NCBI GenBank assembly: GCA_021296435.1
Contig: JAGWAK010000017.1
Span: 1 to 30,333, forward strand
Reading direction: 5' to 3'
DNA from: Acidimicrobiia bacterium
Lineage (GTDB): Bacteria; Actinomycetota; Acidimicrobiia; Acidimicrobiales; CATQHL01
DNA length: 30,333 bases
The notes beneath the pieces were generated by a model. That model saw only the letters and a list, made by a program, of their open reading frames with translations. It had not been told where the DNA came from and did not search any database. The translations under genes and the position numbers were made by a program. Below, piece by piece: positions 1 through 6,473 of the stretch (position 1 is the first letter of the stretch; each line of letters begins with the position of its first letter).

Positions 1-278
1 CGGAGTTGCTGGCCCAGCGCGCCCGCGGTGCTGCCGCCGCCGGCTGCGGAGGGGTGGTGTGTGCCACCGCCGACCTGGAGGCGATCCGGGCGGCCGCTCC
101 CGAGCTGCTGCGCGTCGTGCCCGGGATCCGCCCCCGCGGTGCCGCCGCCGACGACCAGGCCAGGGTGGCGACGCCCACCGATGCGGTCGCAGCAGGCGCC
201 GACGTCCTCGTCATCGGACGTCCGGTGACCGCCGTGGAGGATCCCGCCGCCGCTGCCGCAGCCCTGCTCGCCGGCTGA
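1..278 (+). CDS. pyrF: Orotidine 5'-phosphate decarboxylase, C-terminal part (5' end outside window)
   Basis: This is the last ~92 residues of a protein that begins upstream of the window; the frame is open from base 3. OMP decarboxylase makes UMP in the final step of pyrimidine synthesis, in the cytoplasm. The visible segment holds the family's C-terminal signature: VVPGIRP, then DDQARVATPTDAV, then GADVLVIGRPVT, which form the phosphate-binding end of the TIM barrel. The residues that follow (EDPAAAAAALL) match the usual end of the protein. It lies directly upstream of mihF and gmk, as is common in actinobacteria, which supports the call. The catalytic Lys/Asp cluster lies outside the window and cannot be checked. 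Confidence 0.9.
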   Translation, partial: ELLAQRARGAAAAGCGGVVCATADLEAIRAAAPELLRVVPGIRPRGAAADDQARVATPTDAVAAGADVLVIGRPVTAVEDPAAAAAALLAG

Positions 279-360
279 GTTAGGAGCCCAGCGAGCGGCA
301 ATCCGGAGCCGGCGATGATGTTCGTCGCGCAAAATGCCACGGATTCGGCCGCGACACGGT

Positions 361-366
361 TAAAGT
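361..366 (+). promoter_or_regulatory. Leaderless-type -10 box before mihF
   Basis: TAAAGT ends 7 nt before the ATG at 374, so transcription would start at or next to the start codon. No Shine-Dalgarno sequence precedes the ATG (only CCCCGCC), which fits a leaderless mRNA. No convincing -35 box was seen. The same spacing recurs at four other genes in the window. Confidence 0.45.
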
Positions 367-373
367 CCCCGCC

Positions 374-688
374 ATGCCACTACCCCCCCAACTCAGTGAT
401 GAGCAACGTAAGGAAGCTCTTGCCAAGGCAGCGGCGGTTCGCCGCCAGCGGGCAGAGCTGAAGGAGCGCCTCAAGATTGGCAACGTGAGCCTGTCGGAGG
501 TGTTGGACATGGCTGCCAGCGACGACGTCGTCGGCGGCACCAAGGTGCTGTCGGTGCTGGAGTCCCTTCCCCGCGTCGGGAAGGTGACGGCGCGCCGGCT
601 GATGTCCGAACTCGACATCAGCGAGACGCGGAGGCTGCGCGGCCTCGGCGTCAAGCAGCGCGAGGCACTCTTGGCCAAGTTGTCGTAA
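374..688 (+). CDS. mihF: Mycobacterial-type integration host factor (mIHF)
   Basis: A 104-residue basic DNA-binding protein of the actinobacterial mIHF family, a nucleoid-associated factor unrelated in fold to proteobacterial IHF. Residues ~8-36 (LSDEQRKEALAKAAAVRRQR onward) form the N-terminal basic helix. Residues ~60-80 (LESLPRVGKVTARRLMSEL) form the helix-hairpin-helix-like DNA-binding part, followed by RRLRGLG. The length is normal for the family, whose shorter annotated forms are ~105 residues. It sits between pyrF and gmk, its usual place. The ATG at 374 is preceded by a TAAAGT box and no ribosome-binding site, suggesting leaderless translation. Its TAA stop is in the same frame as the following gmk. 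Confidence 0.93.
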   Translation: MPLPPQLSDEQRKEALAKAAAVRRQRAELKERLKIGNVSLSEVLDMAASDDVVGGTKVLSVLESLPRVGKVTARRLMSELDISETRRLRGLGVKQREALLAKLS

Positions 689-742
689 CAGCCGCTGCGC
701 TGTGCGCCGACAATCCAGGGATCGGGACCGACGGCATCTTCT

Positions 743-1306
743 CTGCTGATCGTTCTGTCCGGACCGGGTGGGTCCGGCAAGAGCACGCTGGCGCGCCTGC
801 TGGTCGACCAGGACGATCAGCTCTGGCTGAGCCGATCGTGGACGACCCGCGCCCAGCGGGCAGGTGAACCCGACGACGCCTACGACTTCGTGGACCGCGC
901 CAGGTTCGACGCGGCCATCGAAGCGGGCGAGTTCCTCGAATGGGCCGACTTCGGCGAGTACCGCTACGGCACACCGCACCCGAATCCACCGCCGGGATGC
1001 GACATCCTCCTGGAGATCGATGTGCAGGGTGCGCGCCAGGTGCGCCGTCGCCACCCCGAGGCGCTGCTGCTGTTCCTCGAGGCGCCGACGGTGGGCGACC
1101 AGGTGCACCGCCTGCGGGGGCGCGGCGACAGCGAGGACCACGTCAGGGCCCGGCTGTCCTACGGTGCCAGCGAGCGGGAGACCGCCCGCGAGCTCGGTGC
1201 GGTGGTCGTGGTGAATGCCGAACTGGCCGAGACCGTGGCCACCATGGGGCGGATCATCGACGATCACCGGAAACGCCTCGCCAGCGAGGCGGCCGCCGGC
1301 GGCTGA
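743..1306 (+). CDS. gmk: Guanylate kinase, no canonical start codon
   Basis: Phosphorylates GMP to GDP with ATP. Translation from about base 743 gives ~187 residues, the family's normal size. It has the P-loop GPGGSGKST, the TTR.QRAGE GMP-binding segment, EFLEWADFGEYRYGTP and LLEIDVQGARQVRR, all diagnostic. The loop after YGTP is short (HPNPPPG) compared with the usual helix. The oddity is the start. Between the in-frame mihF stop (686-688) and the P-loop there is no in-frame ATG, GTG or TTG. Homology puts the N-terminus at the CTG CTG ATC codons (743-751). The first ATG-like start, GTG 890, would delete the P-loop and is not credible as the true start. CTG or another rare initiator, a sequencing error, or stop readthrough from mihF are the options. 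The exact start is uncertain; the function is not. Confidence 0.85.
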   Translation: MLIVLSGPGGSGKSTLARLLVDQDDQLWLSRSWTTRAQRAGEPDDAYDFVDRARFDAAIEAGEFLEWADFGEYRYGTPHPNPPPGCDILLEIDVQGARQVRRRHPEALLLFLEAPTVGDQVHRLRGRGDSEDHVRARLSYGASERETARELGAVVVVNAELAETVATMGRIIDDHRKRLASEAAAGG

Positions 1307-1497
1307 GGCACCCCCGCAGACACCCCGGGAGCAGCGAGATCAGCGGACAATCCGACCTTGACCGGTAGACTCATCGGTCGCGTCGGTGCTGCACCGCAGT
1401 TCGATCCGCCTCGAGGAACAGGCCGACCCGTGACACCGGCCGGTCGTGCCGTGTGCCGCACCTGACGACAGATTCGACGACCATTCCGGGAGCGACG

Positions 1498-1830
1498 ATG
1501 CAGGGCACTGAGATCGGCGACGAGACCAACAGCATGATCAACCCGCCCGTGGAACATCTGCTGGAGCAGGCCGACGACTCGAAGTTCCGGCTGGTGTCGC
1601 TCAGCGCAAGGCGAGCCAGGCAGATCAACTCGTACTACGGCCAACTCGGTGAGGGTTTGGGCCGGATGATCCCGCCGCAGGTCTCCTCGACGGCCCGCAA
1701 GCCCCTCTCGATCGCCCTGCAGGAGATCGACCAGGGCAAGATCGTGGCCGTGACGGTCTCCGAGGAACCTCCCGCCGAGGAGTCCGAAGAGCCAGAACCC
1801 ACCGGCGAGCCCCCCGAACTGGTCGGCTGA
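1498..1830 (+). CDS. rpoZ: RNA polymerase omega subunit
   Basis: Small subunit that helps assemble and stabilise RNA polymerase by binding beta'. The core reads MINPPVEHLLEQADDSKFRL, SARRARQINSYYGQLGEG and KPLSIALQEIDQGKI, the conserved actinobacterial omega pattern (NPPI..LL, DSK, RARQIN.YY.QLGEGL). The C-terminal ~25 residues are an acidic Glu/Pro tail. I chose ATG 1498 because GGGAG lies 5 nt upstream; an upstream ATG (1453) and a downstream one (1534, at MINPP) are alternatives. At 110 residues the length is normal. It lies between gmk and coaBC, the expected order. Confidence 0.92.
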   Translation: MQGTEIGDETNSMINPPVEHLLEQADDSKFRLVSLSARRARQINSYYGQLGEGLGRMIPPQVSSTARKPLSIALQEIDQGKIVAVTVSEEPPAEESEEPEPTGEPPELVG

Positions 1831-1869
1831 GGCACCGGGGAATCCCCCCACGGCGACGTCGCGCAGCCC

Positions 1870-3078
1870 ATGAGCCCGTTCGCCGGACGCCGGATCGTTC
1901 TCGCCGTCAGCGGCGGGATCGCCGCCTACAAGGCCGTCGAGATCTGCCGGCGCCTCGTCGACGCAGGTGCCCACGTCATCCCGGTTCTGACCGAGGCGGC
2001 CCGGCGCTTCGTGGGCGAGGTCACCTTCTCGGCCCTGGCCAGTGAGCGAACCCGTCTCTCGCTCTTCGAGGACACCGATCCCATCCCGCACGTCACCCTG
2101 GGCCGGCAGGCCGACCTGATCCTGGTGTGTCCCGCCACGGCGCGGGTGATCGGCTCGTACGCGGCCGGACTGTCCGAGGATCTGCTTGGCGCCACTCTCA
2201 TCGCGACCCGGGCGCCGGTCGTGGTGTGCCCCGCGATGCACACCGAGATGTGGGAGCACCCCGCGACCCAGGACAATCTCGGGCTGCTCACCAACCGCGG
2301 CGTGACCGTTGTCGCGCCGGAGGAGGGTCGCCTCGCCGGCGGCGATGTGGGCGCCGGCCGGTTGGCTGCTCCGGAGTCGATCCTGGCCGCCGCCGCGGAG
2401 GCCCTCGCCACAGGCACTCAAGCCTCCACCAGGGACATGATCGGACTGCGGGTGCTCGTGACGGCGGGCGGGACCCGCGAACCGATCGACCCGGTGCGAT
2501 TCGTCGGCAACCGCTCGTCCGGCAAGCAAGGCTACGCGGTTGCGGTCGAGGCAGCGGCGCGAGGTGCCAAGGTCACTCTCGTCGCCACGGTGCCGCGCCC
2601 GGTGTCCGAGAGCGTGGATCTGGTGCTGGTGGAGACCGCCGAGGAGATGCGCGCCGCCGTCATGGACCGGCTCCCCGCCGACGTGGTGGTGATGGCGGCC
2701 GCCGTCGCCGACTACCGCCCTTTGGCACCGGCGGCCGACAAGATCAAGAAGTCAGGCGAGTTGCGCACCATCACGCTCGAACCGACCTCCGACATCCTCG
2801 CTGAATTGGGGCGCACCGGTTCGGCAGGAACTCTGGTGGGCTTCGCCGCGGAGACCAGCGACGTGCTGGCCAACGCCGAGGCCAAGCTGCGCACCAAGGG
2901 CGCCGACCTCATCGTCGTGAACGACGTCTCCGCTCCTCGCACCGGATTCGACCACGACACCAACGAGGTGACCCTCCTCGACGCAACCGGCGGCCGCACC
3001 ACAGTGCCGCTGGCGTCCAAACGCGACGTGGCCCGAGCCATCCTCGACCGCGTCGCAGCACTCCGCGCCGCTCACTGA
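1870..3078 (+). CDS. coaBC: Bifunctional phosphopantothenoylcysteine decarboxylase / phosphopantothenate-cysteine ligase
   Basis: Two steps of coenzyme A synthesis in one 402-residue protein. The N-terminal CoaC flavoprotein domain (~1-185) shows SGGIAAYKA, the catalytic His74 in PHVTLGRQADL, and PAMHTEMW, the actinobacterial form of the PAMN motif. The C-terminal CoaB domain (~190-402) shows VTAGGTREPIDPVRFVGNRSSGKQG, the CTP-binding region and ADKIKKSG, the lysine-rich catalytic loop. The substrate-clamp segment reads GRLAGGDVGAGR; in the E. coli-type enzyme the second residue after LA is the active Cys (ACG), so this Cys is Gly here. The length is typical. It follows rpoZ with a 39-nt gap and is probably co-transcribed with it. 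Confidence 0.94.
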   Translation: MSPFAGRRIVLAVSGGIAAYKAVEICRRLVDAGAHVIPVLTEAARRFVGEVTFSALASERTRLSLFEDTDPIPHVTLGRQADLILVCPATARVIGSYAAGLSEDLLGATLIATRAPVVVCPAMHTEMWEHPATQDNLGLLTNRGVTVVAPEEGRLAGGDVGAGRLAAPESILAAAAEALATGTQASTRDMIGLRVLVTAGGTREPIDPVRFVGNRSSGKQGYAVAVEAAARGAKVTLVATVPRPVSESVDLVLVETAEEMRAAVMDRLPADVVVMAAAVADYRPLAPAADKIKKSGELRTITLEPTSDILAELGRTGSAGTLVGFAAETSDVLANAEAKLRTKGADLIVVNDVSAPRTGFDHDTNEVTLLDATGGRTTVPLASKRDVARAILDRVAALRAAH

Positions 3079-3117
3079 ATCCCGCGCTCTGTCGCTGTTG
3101 ATCCAGCGGCCGATGGG

Positions 3118-3137
3118 GCCCCGCCTGCGATCGGGGC
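3118..3137 (+). terminator. Weak stem-loop after coaBC
   Basis: GCCCCG (3118-3123) and CGGGGC (3132-3137) form a 6-bp stem with an 8-nt loop between the convergent coaBC and NicX-like genes. There is no T-run, so it is only a possible terminator. Confidence 0.25.
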
Positions 3138-4184
3138 TCAGCGCAGATCCGCTCGGAGTCGACCCTTCTCGACCACCGCCTCGCCGTCGAGGGTGACGGT
3201 GCAGTTGCGCATGGGCAGGTCGAAGTGGCCCCGGCAGAAGCGGCCGGCTGTCTCGTTGGCGCCGGTGGAGTAGACGACGTTGCCGGCGAAGGCCCGCAGC
3301 TCGGTGCCGTTCAGGTCGGCTTTGTCCCACATGGCCAGCGCCTCCCAGCGGGCGCCGGGGTTCATGCCCCAGCCCACATGGCTGACGGCGTACGCCTCGG
3401 GTTCGGCGAAGGACGCCATGTACGACTCCATCAGCGCGGCATCGTGTCCCTCGCCGTCGATGGAGACGATGTAGTCCTCGACGATCCGCAGACTCACAGG
3501 GTCGCGGATGTACTCCTTGAAGGTGAGGTTCACGTCGCCGGGCGCCAGCACCAGAGTGCCGTTGACGGTCTGCGCCGCAGGGAACGCCAGCACGAGCCCA
3601 CCTGGCCAGTGGGCGATCGTGCCGGGATCGGTGCACCACCCGTGCGAGCCGGCCGTCACAGCACCCGCCAGGTCCACCCGCAGGTCGGTGCCGGCGGCGC
3701 TGGTGATGGCCATCTCCCCGGCGGAGCGCAGCAGCGCCACGCCGTGCGCCACCCGGTCGGCCAGCGCCGGGTCGTGCGGCCAGCGTTCAGCGTTCTCGGG
3801 GTGCTCGGCGGAGATCATCAGCACCCGGGGGCCGCCGGACAGGATCTCGCCCAGTTCGGGAGCGTGCAGTAGCCCCTCGGCCGTGCAGTCCACCACGAAG
3901 TCGGCGGCGGATAGGGCGGCGATGGCGGCCCGGTGCCCGGCCAAGGCCACCGACGCCCCGGTGGAGCGGATGGGAACCGGCCCGGGATTGGCCGGCGTCG
4001 GCATGCGCACCTCTGCGACGGCCGCGCCCATCGACTCCAGGGCCAGGCGGGCAGTCTCGGTGATCAACGGGCTGCTGGCGGCCTCGGACAGCAACACCGC
4101 AGCCTCGCCGGCCTGCAGGTCGCAGGCCGCGAACTGCTCGGCGTAGCGCTGCACCCAGCGCCACTCCGTGGCCGGCGTGTTCAT
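3138..4184 (-). CDS. nicX: NicX-like 2,5-dihydroxypyridine 5,6-dioxygenase
   Basis: 348 residues, the same size as NicX. NicX is a non-heme Fe(II) enzyme with an M29-aminopeptidase-like fold that opens 2,5-dihydroxypyridine to N-formylmaleamate in nicotinate degradation. Family segments as I recall them match: AGTDLRVDL, DPGTIAHWPGG, VSHVGWGMNPGARW, STGAN, and FDLPMRNCTVTLDGEAVV. The reported Pseudomonas NicX iron ligands (His265, His318, Asp320) have counterparts at His269, His320 and Asp322, with the HxD pair in CRGHFDLP and nearly identical spacing. The start ATG overlaps the hydrolase stop (ATGA, 4181-4184), so the two are translationally coupled. No maleamate amidase, maleate isomerase or 6-hydroxynicotinate hydroxylase is visible here. 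A related ring-opening dioxygenase with a different substrate is possible; a plain aminopeptidase T is less likely. Confidence 0.8.
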   Translation of the reverse strand: MNTPATEWRWVQRYAEQFAACDLQAGEAAVLLSEAASSPLITETARLALESMGAAVAEVRMPTPANPGPVPIRSTGASVALAGHRAAIAALSAADFVVDCTAEGLLHAPELGEILSGGPRVLMISAEHPENAERWPHDPALADRVAHGVALLRSAGEMAITSAAGTDLRVDLAGAVTAGSHGWCTDPGTIAHWPGGLVLAFPAAQTVNGTLVLAPGDVNLTFKEYIRDPVSLRIVEDYIVSIDGEGHDAALMESYMASFAEPEAYAVSHVGWGMNPGARWEALAMWDKADLNGTELRAFAGNVVYSTGANETAGRFCRGHFDLPMRNCTVTLDGEAVVEKGRLRADLR

Positions 4185-4993
4185 GGCGACATCACCGCTC
4201 CATTGTGGCCGACGGTGGGTCGGCCCAGGAACTCCGCCACCAGTCGGTTGAACCGATCCGGCGCCTCAGCCGGGGAGAGATGGCCGACGCCGCCGAGCAC
4301 CTCGAGCGTGCTGTCGGGCAGCCCGGCCGCCAGGGCCTCGGCGTACGCCACCGGGGTCTCCCGGTCGGCCTCGCCGACGATGATCAGCACGGGGCACCTG
4401 ATATCGCCGAGGTCTCTGCGCACGTCGTGGGTCGGCAGGCACTCCACGGCCGCCCGGAATCCCTCGGTGGTGATCCGGCCGAAGGAGGCCACGAGTTTGC
4501 CGCGGACTTCCGGTTCCAGCGGGGTGGCGCAGATCGTGTCCAGCACGCTGCCGGCGAAGTCGGCCGGAGCGAGGCCGCGCTCGATCGGTCCGAGCCGGGT
4601 GGCCTTCCAAGTCTGCGGGTTCGTGCCGTCCAGTCCGAAGGCGGGGCTCGTGCCGGCGAGTACCAGGCGCCGCACCCGCGAGGGGTGACGGATCGCCGCG
4701 TGGAGAGCGTGCATCCCGCCGAAGGACAATCCCACGAGGTCGGCGTCTTCGATCTCCAGGGTGTCGAGCAGGCCGGCGAGGCCGTCGGCGACGGCGGGGA
4801 ACGTCAACTCCGCCAGCGGAGCGGAGGCCCCGTAGCCGGGCATGTCCCAGGCGACGCAGCGGAAGCGGTCGGCGAGGGCGCGCAACTGCGGATCCCAGGC
4901 CGTGCGGCTGCCGCCCAGGCCGTGCAGGAACACCACAGACGGCCCGGCGCCGACCTCCCGCCAGGCGATCGGATGCCGATCCTGATCGATCAT
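4181..4993 (-). CDS. Alpha/beta hydrolase, likely N-formylmaleamate deformylase (NicD-like)
   Basis: A 270-residue alpha/beta hydrolase from ATG 4993; an upstream ATG (5077) gives 28 extra non-conserved residues running toward the metK promoter, so I prefer 4993. The oxyanion loop is HGLGGSRTAWDPQ (~24-36), the nucleophile Ser90 sits in VGLSFGGMHAL, and the candidate acid and base are Asp210 (VGEADRETP) and His238 (GVGHLSP). Sequence alone says only esterase/enol-lactonase-type hydrolase. The ATGA overlap with a NicX-like dioxygenase suggests NicD function: hydrolysis of the ring-opened N-formylmaleamate to maleamate and formate. That assignment is from context. NicD's acid residue is reported at an unusual position, which an alignment could test. 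Confidence 0.72.
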   Translation of the reverse strand: MIDQDRHPIAWREVGAGPSVVFLHGLGGSRTAWDPQLRALADRFRCVAWDMPGYGASAPLAELTFPAVADGLAGLLDTLEIEDADLVGLSFGGMHALHAAIRHPSRVRRLVLAGTSPAFGLDGTNPQTWKATRLGPIERGLAPADFAGSVLDTICATPLEPEVRGKLVASFGRITTEGFRAAVECLPTHDVRRDLGDIRCPVLIIVGEADRETPVAYAEALAAGLPDSTLEVLGGVGHLSPAEAPDRFNRLVAEFLGRPTVGHNGAVMSP

Positions 4994-5145
4994 CCCGGTA
5001 CGGCCGCCTCTTGCACGCCGCCATTGTGCGCCCTCCAAGACGTAGGGAGCAACAGCGCCGGTGCCGCCCGGCGGCACAGCGCACTTCTGTCGGCTCTATC
5101 AAGCTTGTGCGTTCTCATGCCCGGAGACCTCGCAGACCGAGCCGG

Positions 5146-5151
5146 TATACT
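5146..5151 (+). promoter_or_regulatory. -10 box of the metK promoter
   Basis: A near-consensus TATACT lies in the 242-nt divergent gap between the hydrolase and metK, leaving a leader of ~80 nt before the GTG at 5236. No clear TTGACA-like -35 box and no SAM riboswitch pattern could be recognised in the leader. Confidence 0.4.
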
Positions 5152-5235
5152 CCGCGCCCACGGGGGACGGATCGCAACACGACGAGGACCGAACGCGGCG
5201 CACCTGAGACCGCCGAGCACGACGATCGAGGCACT

Positions 5236-6408
5236 GTGAGCCCCACCTACATCTTCACGTCGGAATCCGTCACCGAGGGCCACCCCGACAAGATGGCCGA
5301 CCAGATCTCCGACGCCATTCTCGACGCCCTTATCGCCGAGGACACCCAGAGCCGGGTGGCCTGCGAGACCTTCCTGACCACCGGGCTGTGCCTCGTCAGC
5401 GGCGAGATCCGCACCGGGGCGTGGGTGGACATACCCGGGATCGTGCGGGACACCATCTGCGGCATCGGCTACGACCGGGGCGACATCGGCTACGACGGCA
5501 ACGTCTGCGGGGTTCTGTCGGCCATCGGTGAGCAGGCCCCCGAGGTGGCCCTGGGGGTCGACAACGCGCCGCCGGAGGATCCCGATGTGATGGGGGCGGG
5601 TGATCAGGGCCTGGTGTTCGGCTACGCCTGCCGGGACACCGAGCCACTCATGCCGATGCCGATCCACCTGGCACACCGCATGGCCGAACGTCTCGCCGAG
5701 GTGCGCCGCGCCGGCACTGTGCCGTACCTGCGCCCCGACGGCAAGACCCAGGTGAGCGTGCGCTATGAGGGCGACGTTCCGGTCGACGTGGAGACGGTGC
5801 TGGTCTCCGCCCAGCTCGCCGCCGGGATCGACCTCCGGCGCACCATCGAACCGGACATGATCGAGCACGTCATCGGCCCGGTGCTGCGGCCCCTGTTCCC
5901 CGACGCCGACCCCCGGGTCCTCGTCAATCCCACGGGGAGCTTCGTGATGGGCGGACCCGTCGCCGACGCCGGCCTCACGGGGCGCAAGATCATCGTGGAC
6001 ACCTACGGCGGCATGGCCCGCCACGGTGGTGGCGCGTTCAGCGGCAAGGACCCCACGAAGGTTGACCGCTCGGCCTCCTACGCGGCCCGTTGGGCGGCCA
6101 AGAACCTGGTGGCCGCGGGTGCGGCTGACCGCTGCGAGATCCAGATCGCCTACTCCATCGCCATCGCCGATCCGGTCTCGGTGATGGTGGAGACGTTCGG
6201 GACCCACCACGTGGACCCGGCGAAGATTCCCCTCGCCGTGCGGGAGGTGTTCGATCTGCGCCCGGCGGTCATCATCCGCGAACTCGACCTGCTGCGGCCC
6301 ATCTACGGGGCCACCGCCGCCTACGGCCACTTCGGCCGCGAGCGCGACGAGTTCACCTGGGAACGCACCGACCGGGTCCACGAGCTGCGATCGGAACTCG
6401 GCCTCTGA
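5236..6408 (+). CDS. metK: S-adenosylmethionine synthetase
   Basis: Makes S-adenosylmethionine from methionine and ATP. Starting at GTG 5236 gives 390 residues, the normal size, beginning SPTYIFTSESVTEGHPDKMADQ. The ATP-binding GHPDK, GAGDQGLVFGYAC, the P-loop-like GGGAFSGKDPTKVDRSAAY-type segment (here SASYAARWAAKN) and GRKIIVDTYGG are all intact. The C-terminal FGR....FTWE matches the family. The open frame continues upstream to 5011, but that extension overlaps the promoter and has no homology, so the GTG with nearby GAGG is preferred. Its position between coaBC and priA follows the usual actinobacterial order, apart from the inserted NicX/hydrolase pair. Confidence 0.96.
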   Translation: MSPTYIFTSESVTEGHPDKMADQISDAILDALIAEDTQSRVACETFLTTGLCLVSGEIRTGAWVDIPGIVRDTICGIGYDRGDIGYDGNVCGVLSAIGEQAPEVALGVDNAPPEDPDVMGAGDQGLVFGYACRDTEPLMPMPIHLAHRMAERLAEVRRAGTVPYLRPDGKTQVSVRYEGDVPVDVETVLVSAQLAAGIDLRRTIEPDMIEHVIGPVLRPLFPDADPRVLVNPTGSFVMGGPVADAGLTGRKIIVDTYGGMARHGGGAFSGKDPTKVDRSASYAARWAAKNLVAAGAADRCEIQIAYSIAIADPVSVMVETFGTHHVDPAKIPLAVREVFDLRPAVIIRELDLLRPIYGATAAYGHFGRERDEFTWERTDRVHELRSELGL

Positions 6409-6473
6409 GCCGGACGCCGTCCCGGCCGTCGCCAACCGATCCCGACCCCCCGCCCGGGCGCGGCCCGCGGGTC

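Noticed and set aside
1358..1371. TTGACC and TAGACT upstream of rpoZ as a promoter pair
   Set aside because: Only 2 nt separate them, so they cannot be a -35/-10 pair; TAGACT alone may be a -10 box but has no supporting -35 or leaderless start.
1264..2529. Long open frame on the minus strand (421 codons) opposite rpoZ and coaBC
   Set aside because: It is antisense to well-supported housekeeping genes, has no recognisable domain and arises from high GC content.
5152..5235. Possible SAM riboswitch in the metK leader
   Set aside because: The ~84-nt leader shows no stem arrangement or conserved core that I can recognise as a SAM-I, SAM-II or SAM-IV riboswitch.
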